Below are positions 7,310 through 15,881 of a DNA stretch of 23,583 nt, in pieces (the stretch's first letter is position 1; every line of letters begins with the position of its first letter). The stretch comes from Helicobacter sp. (lineage in GTDB: Bacteria; Campylobacterota; Campylobacteria; Campylobacterales; Helicobacteraceae). The stretch covers positions 1 to 23,583 of the forward strand of contig NZ_JAIEFA010000013.1 in NCBI RefSeq assembly GCF_029067145.1, written 5' to 3'. The translations under genes were made by a program, and so were the position numbers. The notes under the pieces are model-generated. The model saw only the letters and a list, made by a program, of their open reading frames with translations. It searched no databases and was not told where the DNA came from.

Positions 7310-7567
7310 TTAGATTTTAAAAGGGTTTTCCACTACTCTTTTTCTATCCACGATATATGGAATCAAAGCCATATGTCTTGCGCGTTTGATTGCGACTTCT
7401 ACGCGCTCTTGCCATTTTTTAGAGTTGCCTGTAAGGCGACGAGGCATAATTTTGTAACGTTCAGAAAGTGAATGCTTAAGCATTTCTACATCTTTGTAGT
7501 CAATAAAATCAATTTTTGCCTCTGTGTATCTGCAATATCGTTTGGAGTATCTTTTTTTCTCTGCCAT
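7310..7567 (-). CDS. rpsR: Small ribosomal subunit protein S18
   Basis: 85 basic residues. The core YCRYTEAKIDFIDYKD, LKHSLSERYKIMPRRLTG and IKRARHMALIPYIV is canonical S18, which binds 16S rRNA as a heterodimer with S6. AAAGGA precedes the ATG by 7 nt. It is the last gene of the rpsF-ssb-rpsR cluster, 10 nt after ssb, an arrangement conserved across most bacteria. Confidence 0.98.
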   Translation of the reverse strand: MAEKKRYSKRYCRYTEAKIDFIDYKDVEMLKHSLSERYKIMPRRLTGNSKKWQERVEVAIKRARHMALIPYIVDRKRVVENPFKI

Positions 7568-7577
7568 AATTTATCCT

Positions 7578-8102
7578 TTAAAATGGTATTTCTTCATCGT
7601 CAATATCAATCACGGGAATTTCATTTTCTTTGGCTTTCTGTGGTTTTGGTGCGCTAGGCTGCTGTGTATTTTGAGGATTCCCATAGTTGTTGTAATGAGT
7701 GCTTTCGCCATAATTGTCATTTTGGTAGCCCCCATAGCTTCCATTCCCACCGCCATTTCCATAATTCCCACCTTCATTTCTTGAGCCAAGCATTTGCATA
7801 TTTTCAGCTGTAATGCTGTGTTTGCTTCGCTTTTGTCCGGTATTATCTGTCCAGCTTTCCAATACTAAACGCCCTTCAATAAGCACCGAAGAGCCTTTTT
7901 TGAGGTATTGATTTGCCACTTCAGCAGTTCGCCCAAACAGATTTACATCAATATAGCAAACTTCATCTCCTTGCGAACCATCTTGCTTTTTGAAGCGACG
8001 ATTCACTGCAAGTCCAAGCTTTGCTAACGCAGCACCACTAGGCAAATAGCGCAATTCTACATCTCGCGTTAAATTTCCTGCTAAAATGACTTTGTTAAAC
8101 AT
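7578..8102 (-). CDS. ssb: Single-stranded DNA-binding protein SSB
   Basis: The N-terminal OB-fold (about 1-105) starts MFNKVILAGNLTRDVELRY and includes INV-type core strands and the typical GRLVLESWTDNTGQKR loop. A flexible linker rich in Gly, Asn and Tyr follows (about 110-155). The acidic tip DIDDEEIPF is the universal docking tail for SSB partners such as RecO, PriA and the Pol III chi subunit. 174 residues is normal. The ATG is at 8100-8102. It lies between rpsF (19 nt upstream) and rpsR, as in most bacteria. In a naturally competent cell it would also coat incoming strands. Confidence 0.98.
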   Translation of the reverse strand: MFNKVILAGNLTRDVELRYLPSGAALAKLGLAVNRRFKKQDGSQGDEVCYIDVNLFGRTAEVANQYLKKGSSVLIEGRLVLESWTDNTGQKRSKHSITAENMQMLGSRNEGGNYGNGGGNGSYGGYQNDNYGESTHYNNYGNPQNTQQPSAPKPQKAKENEIPVIDIDDEEIPF

Positions 8103-8121
8103 TGAATATCCTTAGTTGCCC

Positions 8122-8514
8122 TTATTCTTGAGCAACTTTTTCTTCCGCCTCTTTTTCTTTTAAAGGAGCAGATTTTTTATTGTTGATTGCTCTATCTACT
8201 AAGGTTTCCCAAGCTTTTTGCTCTTTTTTGCTATCGTATTTGATGACGATAAAGCGTAAAATATCTTCATTAATGCGGTAGAGACGCTCTAATTCTAAAA
8301 CAAGCTTAGGTTCTGCTTTGAAGTAAATAACAAAATAGTAGCCGCGTTTGTTTTTTTTGATTTCATAAGCAAGGTTGCGCATACCCATATCCAAAGTTGC
8401 GCTGATTTCTCCGCCATTGTTGATAATCGCAGTTTTGTAAAAATCAATCTTTTGAGTGATTTCTTCTTGTGTCAAAGTGGGTTTAACCACAAACATAGTT
8501 TCATAAAAACGCAT
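8122..8514 (-). CDS. rpsF: Small ribosomal subunit protein S6
   Basis: The start MRFYETMFVVKPTLTQEE and the internal GMRNLAYEIKKNKRGYYFVIYF are classic S6, the S18 partner. At 130 residues it carries a charged Lys/Glu C-terminal tail (from about residue 105) longer than in E. coli processed S6 but common in this class. A strong AAGGAG stands 5 nt before the ATG. It follows an 86-nt leader with several hairpins, the expected site for feedback control by the S6:S18 complex. Confidence 0.98.
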   Translation of the reverse strand: MRFYETMFVVKPTLTQEEITQKIDFYKTAIINNGGEISATLDMGMRNLAYEIKKNKRGYYFVIYFKAEPKLVLELERLYRINEDILRFIVIKYDSKKEQKAWETLVDRAINNKKSAPLKEKEAEEKVAQE

Positions 8515-8600
8515 AAAGTCTCCTTGTGGATTTTGCCCTTTTGCAATTCAAAAGAGCAAGGATTCATCTTCTTTTACAATTCAATGTAAAATCGCGGATT
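8515..8600 (-). promoter_or_regulatory. Structured rpsF leader, candidate S6:S18 autoregulatory element
   Basis: Between holA and rpsF the transcript can fold three hairpins in 5' to 3' order. H1: AAAAT/ATTTT around loop CCGCG (8602-8588). H2: TTTTACA/TGTAAAA around a 6-nt loop (8591-8572). H3: 9 pairs including one G-U, closing loop AAUUG (8557-8535). H1 and H2 share 8588-8591 and exclude each other. Known S6:S18 leaders contain an essential exposed CCG; here one sits in the H1 loop. The structural match to the published motif is inferred, not verified. Confidence 0.45.
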
Positions 8601-9614
8601 TTATCTCAAAATTGCTTGAATTTTCATTAAAGCACTCAAAAATCCATTGCCTTTGTTCGCGCCTTTTAAAGAATCCTCTCTCCAAGCATTAAGAATAGAG
8701 AAAATGGATTCATATTGAGATTCTTTAAGCAGAATCGCAAATCTCTTTTTCTGCTCTAGCAACATAGGAGGCAATTTGTAGCCCAAAACATCTTGCGATG
8801 AGGCTTCGCCATAAATCCTAATATGGCTTGAAAACAAAAACAATACAAAAAAGTATTTTTGTATTTCATTAATCAAAGGCACTTCCTCAAAGCCTTGTTC
8901 TAAAAATTGCGATAATTTATCAAAATAAGGTTTTTTAAGCAGTAGGGATTCCAAAATCTCCTCTAGCTTCACGCTGCCCAAGCCATAGCCCAAGCCCTCT
9001 ACCATTTCCGCGCTGATTTCTTGGTCAAAAATCGTATATTTGCGAAGTTCTGCGACGCTTAATCCTAAGTCAAAGTTTTGTTGTTCTAGGATTTTGTGTA
9101 AATTGAAGTCTGAAATTTGGATTCTTAGATTTTGGGCGTATTCTTTTAAGATTGCCATTGCTTCGTTGAGGTTTGGAGCAAAGAATCGCGCTTCAAAAAC
9201 CCCTTCTTTTGCGTTTTTTGCAGGAAAACTTGCAGACATTGCGCGCGCGTCTGCCATATATTCGCTCGCGCTTTTATTTTCTGCGGGATAAAATTCAACC
9301 ACCAAATAACCCGCACCATTTTGTAATAAGGATTGGATTAAAGTATCTAGCTGTTTTTTGGGAATTTTTTTATCCATTTTAATCCACACTAATGCTTCAT
9401 CTCCAAAGAGTGAGCCTTGCGAAAAGCAGCTTAATGCGCTTTGGAAATCAAAGGCATTAAAATAAAAACTATTTTTTTCACAGCCCTTTGCAAGAATTCT
9501 TTGTGCGATTTTTTCACCATAATAGCCTATCAAAAAGGAGCTTTCACCATACAGCAAAATAGCGCGGATTTCCTCTTGTTTAGCAAGTTTGGCGTCTAAT
9601 TCTTTTTTATACAT
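8601..9614 (-). CDS. holA: DNA polymerase III subunit delta
   Basis: 337 residues. The N-terminus has the HolA pattern: a short helix, then AILLYGESSFLIGYYGEKIA, with a later LFGDEALVWIKMDKK strand and helices typical of clamp-loader delta. Delta opens the beta clamp during loading; it lacks a working ATP site, and no Walker A is seen. Sequence conservation is low in this family, so the position between rnr and rpsF (as I recall in H. pylori HP1247) adds weight. The ATG at 9612-9614 overlaps the rnr stop as TAATG, implying translational coupling; GGTAG in the rnr tail may serve as ribosome site. Confidence 0.88.
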   Translation of the reverse strand: MYKKELDAKLAKQEEIRAILLYGESSFLIGYYGEKIAQRILAKGCEKNSFYFNAFDFQSALSCFSQGSLFGDEALVWIKMDKKIPKKQLDTLIQSLLQNGAGYLVVEFYPAENKSASEYMADARAMSASFPAKNAKEGVFEARFFAPNLNEAMAILKEYAQNLRIQISDFNLHKILEQQNFDLGLSVAELRKYTIFDQEISAEMVEGLGYGLGSVKLEEILESLLLKKPYFDKLSQFLEQGFEEVPLINEIQKYFFVLFLFSSHIRIYGEASSQDVLGYKLPPMLLEQKKRFAILLKESQYESIFSILNAWREDSLKGANKGNGFLSALMKIQAILR

Positions 9615-11773
9615 TATCTACCTTTATGTTTAGGACGCACAAAAGATTGCGAGCTGGCATAGCGATTCCTTTTGTTTCGCTTTGTTTGTTGCATTATTTT
9701 TCGTGCTTTTTCTTTAGCTTTTTGTTGCTTTTGACGCTCTTTTTGAGAGGATTTCACAAAGAGATATTTGGAGATTTGTTCGTTTGTCATTCCAAAACTT
9801 TCATTATAGCTTTCCACGATTCTACCATAAATCTTTGCGGTTGCGATATTAACTTCTATGATTTGAATGCGCACTTTTTGGTATTTTACCCCTTTGCCTT
9901 TAAGGCAGAGGACGCGCGCACCTTGCAAAGGAGGGGTTACAAGAGAAACAATCTCTGGGGTAGAATCATTGGATACAAATCCGATAAAAGCTTGTCCGAT
10001 TCTTTGTGATAAGAATCGCGCAAATTTGCGGTCTTTAAATTCCATTTCTATCTTGGCGGCTTCGCGTTCTTTTTGGCTCAAATCCTCACAAAGTGCGGGG
10101 AGGGATTCCTTGTGTGTGGAATCCTCATTAAGCCGAATCTTTGCCTTTAGGATTCTGTGGAGCAACAAATCACTATAGCGACGAATCGGTGAAGTAAAAT
10201 GACTATAAACTTCAAATCCTAATCCAAAATGCCCGATATTGTGGCTTGCATAGCTTGCTTGTGGCATAGACTTGATGATGAGTTTATCCACTTCGCTTTC
10301 CATATTGGCGCGTTTTGCGGCTTTTTGCACGCTTAAAATGGCTTGATGAAAATCCTTAAATGGAATCGCTTTTTCCCAAATTCCAAGCAGTTTAAGCTCC
10401 GTGAATAATTCCGTGATTCCATCGGGTTTTGGTCGTGAATGGACGCGATAAATGCCTAGTTTTAGGTTTTCATCATTTGCTGTTATTTTTTGAGTTTGGA
10501 GCTTTGCACTTTCAATGTTCGCTAGCAGCATACATTCTTCTACGAGTTGATGACTAGGAGTTTGCGATTCTATTTTTATATTTTTTAATTCTAAATTTTT
10601 GTCTAGCTCCATTGATTTTTCATCTCCTAGAAAATCAAAGCCTTTTTTCAGTCTTTTAGCTCGGAGTTTTTGGGCAAGTGCGTGGAGAGAGAGGAGTGGT
10701 TTTCTAAGTGCAGGGAGAATCTGCTTGCTCTTGCTGCTTTTTAGTAGCTCATCTACTTCCTCGTAAGTGAGTTTTTGTCGCACTTTAATCACTGCTTCAA
10801 ACAATTCGCTATTTAAAACCGCTTTGGTGCGTTTGTGTAGGCGCATTTTCCAAACCATTGCAAGACGCAATTTACCCGCATTTAAAGAACAAAGATTCTC
10901 ACTTAAAGCGCGGGGTAACATAGGAATGGATTTGTGCGGAAAATAAATGCTAAAGCCGCGATTCCTTGCTTCTAAGTCTAGCGGAGAATCTTGCGGCACA
11001 TAATAGCTGACATCGGCAATCGCAACATAAAGCGTAGAGGATTCTGCGTCAAAATAAACCGCGTCATCGTGGTCCTTTGCGCCAAGCGGGTCAATTGCAC
11101 AAAAAGGCAAATGCGTGCAATCCATTCGTTCTTTGAAGTCTTTTATACGCACTTCTTGGAAGCTTTGCGCTTGTAATTGCGCATTAAGGCAAAAGGATTC
11201 TTGTTTTTCATAAAGTCCAAGCGCGATGATTTCGTCTATTTTAGGGTCTTCTAGTGTGCCTAAAATCTCTAAAATTTCTCCATTTTTTGGATTGAGTTTT
11301 AGAATCGTATTGGAGGGCAAAGTTTTGAGGGATTTTTGGCTTGCTTTGATTTTGTAGGGAATCTCATTGGGAATAGAAACTGCAATGCAGTCTAGTTTAA
11401 ACTTTTCAAGGTAGCAAAGCACGAATTTATCTTTGGATTCTAAAATCATCAAAACTTTTGCGCGCAAACGATTGGAGTTGCCTTTGGTAAGCAGTTTGGC
11501 TAACACAATATCGCCCTTTTGCGCACCTTTTAAAAGATTTTTTTCTACGAGCCAATCTTGTTTGTTGGATTTTGGTAGAGGAAGGACAAATCCATAACCC
11601 TCGCGCGCTAGCTCTACTCTGCCAATACAGAATTGTTTGCGTAAAAAATAGCGATTTTTGTGCAAGATAAGCACATTAAGCTTTAAGAGGGATTCCAAAA
11701 TTTGTGTAAAGGATTCTGCAAGCTTGAAATCAAGCGGAATCCCATTTTGCAAGAGGTTTAAAAACTCATTCAT
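9614..11773 (-). CDS. rnr: Ribonuclease R (RNB-family 3'-5' exoribonuclease)
   Basis: Degrades structured RNA processively from the 3' end. Cold-shock-like OB domains occupy about 40-200. The RNB catalytic core starts at CAIDPLGAKDHDDAV (Asp 228, 234, 236 and 237 from the ATG) and continues with the conserved RNRGFSIYFPHKSIPMLP and HFTSPIRRYSDLL stretches. A C-terminal S1 domain (about 600-665) precedes a very basic tail rich in Lys, Gln and Arg that probably binds RNA. I start at the ATG at 11771-11773; a TTG immediately before it would add one residue. The start lies inside the end of the HDOD gene (8-nt overlap, ATGAATGA), and the stop overlaps holA. About 719 residues, longer than I recall for H. 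pylori. Confidence 0.95.
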   Translation of the reverse strand: MNEFLNLLQNGIPLDFKLAESFTQILESLLKLNVLILHKNRYFLRKQFCIGRVELAREGYGFVLPLPKSNKQDWLVEKNLLKGAQKGDIVLAKLLTKGNSNRLRAKVLMILESKDKFVLCYLEKFKLDCIAVSIPNEIPYKIKASQKSLKTLPSNTILKLNPKNGEILEILGTLEDPKIDEIIALGLYEKQESFCLNAQLQAQSFQEVRIKDFKERMDCTHLPFCAIDPLGAKDHDDAVYFDAESSTLYVAIADVSYYVPQDSPLDLEARNRGFSIYFPHKSIPMLPRALSENLCSLNAGKLRLAMVWKMRLHKRTKAVLNSELFEAVIKVRQKLTYEEVDELLKSSKSKQILPALRKPLLSLHALAQKLRAKRLKKGFDFLGDEKSMELDKNLELKNIKIESQTPSHQLVEECMLLANIESAKLQTQKITANDENLKLGIYRVHSRPKPDGITELFTELKLLGIWEKAIPFKDFHQAILSVQKAAKRANMESEVDKLIIKSMPQASYASHNIGHFGLGFEVYSHFTSPIRRYSDLLLHRILKAKIRLNEDSTHKESLPALCEDLSQKEREAAKIEMEFKDRKFARFLSQRIGQAFIGFVSNDSTPEIVSLVTPPLQGARVLCLKGKGVKYQKVRIQIIEVNIATAKIYGRIVESYNESFGMTNEQISKYLFVKSSQKERQKQQKAKEKARKIMQQTKRNKRNRYASSQSFVRPKHKGR

Positions 11774-12629
11774 CAACTAAAGGATAATCCTCATCGGGCA
11801 AAGTAGGTGCGGGATTTAGTCGCATATCCTCTAAGGTTGTGTCAAAACTCGCTAAATCTAACTGATATTGTTGCACAAGATTCCTTGCTTCCAAAATTTG
11901 CGCTTCACTTGCAATTTCATAGGGATTCATCAAAGCATTTAACACTCTTAAGGGATAAATATAAATTTGTAGTTCTTCGGGCAAAGTAGGGCTATTTAAA
12001 TAATGCACCACTTGCACCATTGTTTCTTCAAAGTCCCAATGTTCAAATAAATGCTCCAACACTTCAAACTGATTGCAACCGAGCAGATTTTGTTCAATTT
12101 CTAAAAATTGATGGGGATTGATGTTTTGCATAAATTCCTCTTGTTTGCCAGATTGCTTTAAGCAATTTGAAATAATCACCATACCAATGTGCATTACAAG
12201 CGCGCAGGGAACTAGAATCTCAAGCAAATGGATATTTTTTTGTTGCCACCTACACAAAAAAGCGTTTTTAATATTGGAAGTATCTACAAATTGGCTGACT
12301 TCTATATTGTAAGGTGTTAAATCTATCACAAATTTTGCTTTGATTGCGCTTGCAATCGCCAAGCCTTTGGCAGTAGAGATTCCAAAGAGGGAAACGGCTT
12401 GCAAAATGGAGTTGATTTCACGATGATAACCATAAAGAGGAGAATTTGCGCTTTTGATTAAATCCATTGTCAAAAAGGGGTCTTGTTCAATCGCATCGGC
12501 AACTTGCTTGATACTTGAATTTTCTTGAGCGCAAATCCTTTGCAATTCAAGAATTGTTTGAGGCAAGGGCGGCAAGGCTTCAATTTCGTTTATTACAAAA
12601 TCTTTCATCGTTTGAATATTTTTTAACAT
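11766..12629 (-). CDS. HDOD-domain protein
   Basis: The HDOD domain (HD-related output domain, about 10-210) is recognised from IEALPPLPQTILELQRIC, the pattern VADAIEQDPFLTMDLIKSAN, and SILQAVSLFGISTAKGLA. HDOD proteins are signal-linked scaffolds without the catalytic His-Asp metal site; in campylobacters some influence motility, redox or competence. The C-terminus is acidic and proline-bearing (PTLPDEDYPLVDE). An upstream in-frame TTG is possible, but I choose the ATG at 12627-12629 because an extended -10 promoter sits about 45 nt upstream and the TTG lacks a ribosome site. It is the first gene of the operon that runs through rnr and holA; its function is unknown here. Confidence 0.85.
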   Translation of the reverse strand: MLKNIQTMKDFVINEIEALPPLPQTILELQRICAQENSSIKQVADAIEQDPFLTMDLIKSANSPLYGYHREINSILQAVSLFGISTAKGLAIASAIKAKFVIDLTPYNIEVSQFVDTSNIKNAFLCRWQQKNIHLLEILVPCALVMHIGMVIISNCLKQSGKQEEFMQNINPHQFLEIEQNLLGCNQFEVLEHLFEHWDFEETMVQVVHYLNSPTLPEELQIYIYPLRVLNALMNPYEIASEAQILEARNLVQQYQLDLASFDTTLEDMRLNPAPTLPDEDYPLVDE

Positions 12630-12673
12630 AATACAATAATTCCAATTTATGAGAATCAAAGAATCAAAATAAA

Positions 12674-12682
12674 ATCATAGCA
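12674..12682 (-). promoter_or_regulatory. Extended -10 promoter of the HDOD-rnr-holA operon
   Basis: The minus strand reads TGCTATGAT (TGnTAnnnT) about 45 nt before the chosen HDOD start. It is divergent from the hldD promoter 27 nt away. Confidence 0.55.
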
Positions 12683-12708
12683 TAAACTCTCTAAAATGCA
12701 GAGAATTT

Positions 12709-12717
12709 TGCTACAAT
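12709..12717 (+). promoter_or_regulatory. Extended -10 promoter of the heptose operon
   Basis: TGCTACAAT preceded by a T-rich stretch lies 28 nt upstream of the hldD ATG. This is the usual housekeeping promoter form in Helicobacter. Confidence 0.6.
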
Positions 12718-12744
12718 AAAGCCAAATCTTTAAAGGGAGAAAAT

Positions 12745-13770
12745 ATGCAATACATTGACGATTCTTTGAAAGGCAAACGCATTTTGATTACAGGGGGCGC
12801 AGGATTTATTGGCTCTAATCTCGCACTCTATTTTCAAAAGCACCATAAAGACGCGGAAGTGGTGGTGTTGGATAGCTTTAGAAACGAAACGAAATTTAGC
12901 AATGGAAATTTGAAATCTTTAGGGCATTTTAAGAATCTGCTTGATTTTAAGGGCGAGGTGATTGTAGGAGATATTACCGATAAAGAGGATTTGGCAAGAT
13001 TAGAGAAGCGCAAATTTGATTATATCTTTCATCAAGCGGCTATTTCGGATACCACGGTGATGAATCAAGAGGCGATTTTACGCGCAAATGTAAATGCGTT
13101 TAAGGATTTGTTGGACTTGTGCGCACGCAGCAATGCGAGTATGATTTATGCTTCAAGTGCGGGTGTTTATGGCAATAGCCCAGCACCCAATAGTATCGGT
13201 AGCGGAGAGATTCCAGAAAATGTTTATGGATTTTCTAAATTGATGATGGACAATCTTACAATGAAATACTTAAAGAATTTTCCGCTTTTAAATATTGTGG
13301 GCTTGAGGTATTTTAATGTTTATGGTGAAAATGAAGTTTATAAAGGCAAAACGGCTTCAATGATTTTACAATTAGGCTTGCAGGCGTTGAAATCCAAAAA
13401 AGTGCGCTTGTTTAAAATGGGCGAACAAAAGCGTGATTTTGTGTATATTCAAGATGTGATTGCGGCGAATGTCAAGGCAATCCACGCAAAAAAAAGTGGA
13501 ATCTATAATGTCGGTAGCGGCAAGGCAAGAAGCTATAATGACATTATTCAATGCCTCAAAACGAATTTGGGTGCATTTGAAGTGGAGTATATCGAGAATC
13601 CCTATAAATTTTTTCAAACACACACCGAAGCGAATATCGTCTTAACCAAAAAGTTTTTAGATTATGAGCCAAGATTCTCGCTAGAAGTGGGAATCAAAAA
13701 CTATTTAAGCCAAATCAAAGCGATTCATAATGCAAATCTGTGGGAAGAAGTTTTGGGAAATAATGTATGA
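12745..13770 (+). CDS. hldD: ADP-glyceromanno-heptose 6-epimerase
   Basis: Converts ADP-D-glycero-D-manno-heptose to the L-glycero form, the last step before LPS inner-core heptosylation. Short-chain dehydrogenase fold: dinucleotide motif GGAGFIG at 17-23, YASSAGVYG near 135-143, and catalytic YxxxK at Y161/K165 (YGFSK). The AAISDTTVMNQEAILRANV stretch is typical of HldD rather than of other sugar epimerases. 341 residues, slightly longer than E. coli HldD (310). AAAGGGAG is an excellent ribosome site. Its stop overlaps the hldE start as ATGA, so translation is coupled. Context with hldE and gmhA fixes the pathway. Confidence 0.96.
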   Translation: MQYIDDSLKGKRILITGGAGFIGSNLALYFQKHHKDAEVVVLDSFRNETKFSNGNLKSLGHFKNLLDFKGEVIVGDITDKEDLARLEKRKFDYIFHQAAISDTTVMNQEAILRANVNAFKDLLDLCARSNASMIYASSAGVYGNSPAPNSIGSGEIPENVYGFSKLMMDNLTMKYLKNFPLLNIVGLRYFNVYGENEVYKGKTASMILQLGLQALKSKKVRLFKMGEQKRDFVYIQDVIAANVKAIHAKKSGIYNVGSGKARSYNDIIQCLKTNLGAFEVEYIENPYKFFQTHTEANIVLTKKFLDYEPRFSLEVGIKNYLSQIKAIHNANLWEEVLGNNV

Positions 13771-15317
13771 AGCCAAATATTTTAGTCGTGGGGGATTTGA
13801 TTTTAGACCATTATATTTGGGGGAATTGTGAGCGTATTTCTCCTGAAGCACCGGTGCAAGTGATTGATGTAAAAAAGGAATCTTTAAGCTTGGGTGGTGC
13901 GTGTAATGTCGCAAACAATCTCATAAGCTTGGAATCCAATGTGTGGATTTGCGGAATCGTAGGTTGCGATGAAGCAGGCAAAACTTTAAAACAAGAATTA
14001 GAAAATAGGGGCATTCAAACAGAGGGGATTTTCTCCAACCCGTTGCGCCCAACAACGCAAAAATCCCGCCTCATTGCGGCTCATCAGCAAGTTGTGCGGA
14101 TTGATAGGGAGGATAAAAGCCCCATTTGCCAAGAGGGCGAGAAGTTTATTTTGGACTTTGTAGAGCACACGATTGTGGAATCCAATCTTCAATGTCTCGT
14201 GCTAAGTGATTATCAAAAGGGCGTATTGAATGATAATTTGACGCAAAGTTTGATTGCCTTAGCCAAAGCACACAATCTAAAAATTTTGATAGACCCAAAG
14301 GGCAAGGATTATACCAAATACAAGGGCGCAACCTTGCTTACTCCTAACAAAAAAGAGGCAATGCAAGCCACAGGAATTAATATTTGTGATGAGGATTCGT
14401 TGCAAGATTGTATCGTGGCTTTACAAAAAATGTGTGCGTTAGAGGTTTCATTAATCACTCTAAGTGAAGATGGAATCGCATTCGCGGATTCTATCCAAGA
14501 GGGAAGTGTCAAAGTGGAGAGAATGCCGACGATTGCGCGGGAAGTCTTTGATGTAACAGGAGCAGGAGACACGGTGATTGCGTCTTTGGCTTATATGTTG
14601 GCATTGGGCAAGCCCATCTCACAAAGCGTGTATTTTGCCAATGCTGCCGCTGCGGTGGTGGTAAGCAAAGTGGGTTCTGCAACCGCTAGCAAACAAGAAA
14701 TTCTTGCTTATCTTAGGCGCAACAATCTTTTGGATTCTGCTTTGGCAAACACAGAATTTTTGCAAATTTTTGGTGAGGAAATATCTCCTTTGAATTCTCT
14801 AAGCAGACAAATTACCAAAATTTTTAAGCGGCAAAAACTCACTTCCTATTGGGATAAGTGGGTAAAAGCAGAGGAGTTTAATGGATTTTTGGAATCTCTC
14901 CGCCAACTCAAAGAGGAAAACTTCAAAATCGTTTTTACAAATGGCTGCTTTGATATTTTGCATTTAGGGCATATTGATTATTTGCACAAGGCGCGGAATC
15001 TAGGAGATTTATTAATTGTTGGCTTGAATAGCGATTCCTCTATTACGCAACTTAAAGGAACTTCGCGCCCTATAAATGAGGAAAAAGATAGAATCGCAAT
15101 GCTTTGTGCTTTGGAATGCGTGGATTTTGTCGTGGTGTTTAGCGAGGAAACTCCGCGAGAGTTGATTGCAAAAATTCGTCCGCATATATTGGTAAAAGGC
15201 GCAGATTATGCAAACAAGGAAGTAGTGGGACGGGAGTTTAGTGAGGAAGTGCGTTTGATAGAATTTATAGAGGGCAAAAGCACAAGCCAATTAATCCAAA
15301 AAATAAAGGAATCTTAA
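13767..15317 (+). CDS. hldE: Bifunctional heptose-7-phosphate kinase / heptose-1-phosphate adenylyltransferase
   Basis: Two fused activities on the ADP-heptose route. The N-terminal PfkB-type kinase (about 1-325) begins ILVVGDLILDHYIWG, has SLGGACNVANNL and ends with the anion hole/catalytic GAGD at 265-268. The C-terminal nucleotidyltransferase (about 385-516) has TNGCFDILHLGH (HxGH at 399-402) and a later KGADY. The linker of roughly 60 residues between the domains (325-385) makes the protein 516 long against 477 in E. coli. The kinase product, heptose-1,7-bisphosphate, needs GmhB, which is not in this window. It overlaps hldD by 4 nt and abuts gmhA (TAAATG). Confidence 0.96.
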   Translation: MKPNILVVGDLILDHYIWGNCERISPEAPVQVIDVKKESLSLGGACNVANNLISLESNVWICGIVGCDEAGKTLKQELENRGIQTEGIFSNPLRPTTQKSRLIAAHQQVVRIDREDKSPICQEGEKFILDFVEHTIVESNLQCLVLSDYQKGVLNDNLTQSLIALAKAHNLKILIDPKGKDYTKYKGATLLTPNKKEAMQATGINICDEDSLQDCIVALQKMCALEVSLITLSEDGIAFADSIQEGSVKVERMPTIAREVFDVTGAGDTVIASLAYMLALGKPISQSVYFANAAAAVVVSKVGSATASKQEILAYLRRNNLLDSALANTEFLQIFGEEISPLNSLSRQITKIFKRQKLTSYWDKWVKAEEFNGFLESLRQLKEENFKIVFTNGCFDILHLGHIDYLHKARNLGDLLIVGLNSDSSITQLKGTSRPINEEKDRIAMLCALECVDFVVVFSEETPRELIAKIRPHILVKGADYANKEVVGREFSEEVRLIEFIEGKSTSQLIQKIKES

Positions 15318-15881
15318 ATGAAACAAGTGATTTTGGGAGAGATTGCCGCGCATTTGCAAAGTGCGCAAAAAATGGAATCTCTAGCGCAAGATTTAGAAAA
15401 TGCAGCACAAATGGCGATAGAGGTATTAAAAAGCGGAGGCAAGATTCTACTCTGTGGCAATGGTGGAAGTGCAGCAGATAGCCAACACATTGCGGCGGAA
15501 CTTACCGGGAGATACAAGCGGGAGCGCAAGGGTTTATGCGCGATTGCTCTCACAACTGATACGAGTGCTTTGAGCGCAATTGGAAATGATTATGGCTATG
15601 AGTTTGTGTTTTCTAGGCAAGTGGAGGCGATAGCAAGAAATGGGGATTTGTTGCTTGGAATCTCTACAAGTGGCAATAGTAAAAATGTCCTTAATGCCTT
15701 AAAAGTCGCGCGTCAGATAGGTTGTAAAACTCTAGGATTTAGCGGAGGGAGCGGGGGAGAAATGCGGAATCTCTGCGATATTTTGCTCATCTCTCCAAGC
15801 AGTGATACGCCGCGCATTCAGGAAATGCACATTTTAATGGGGCATATTCTTTGTGATTTGATTGAAAGAGAGGCAGAATAA
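15318..15881 (+). CDS. gmhA: Phosphoheptose isomerase
   Basis: Isomerises sedoheptulose-7-phosphate to D-glycero-D-manno-heptose-7-phosphate, the first step of the ADP-heptose pathway. It is a SIS-domain protein of 187 residues (typical about 190): LLCGNGGSAADSQHIAAEL, then LLGISTSGNSKNVLNAL, and the C-terminal helix IQEMHILMGHILCDLIE with catalytic Glu/His candidates. The ATG directly follows the hldE stop, with AAGGA inside the end of hldE. The gene looks intact. Confidence 0.96.
   Translation: MKQVILGEIAAHLQSAQKMESLAQDLENAAQMAIEVLKSGGKILLCGNGGSAADSQHIAAELTGRYKRERKGLCAIALTTDTSALSAIGNDYGYEFVFSRQVEAIARNGDLLLGISTSGNSKNVLNALKVARQIGCKTLGFSGGSGGEMRNLCDILLISPSSDTPRIQEMHILMGHILCDLIEREAE

Noticed and set aside
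12630..12659. Upstream TTG as HDOD gene start
   Set aside because: It would add ten residues unlike the family and leave almost no leader after the promoter.
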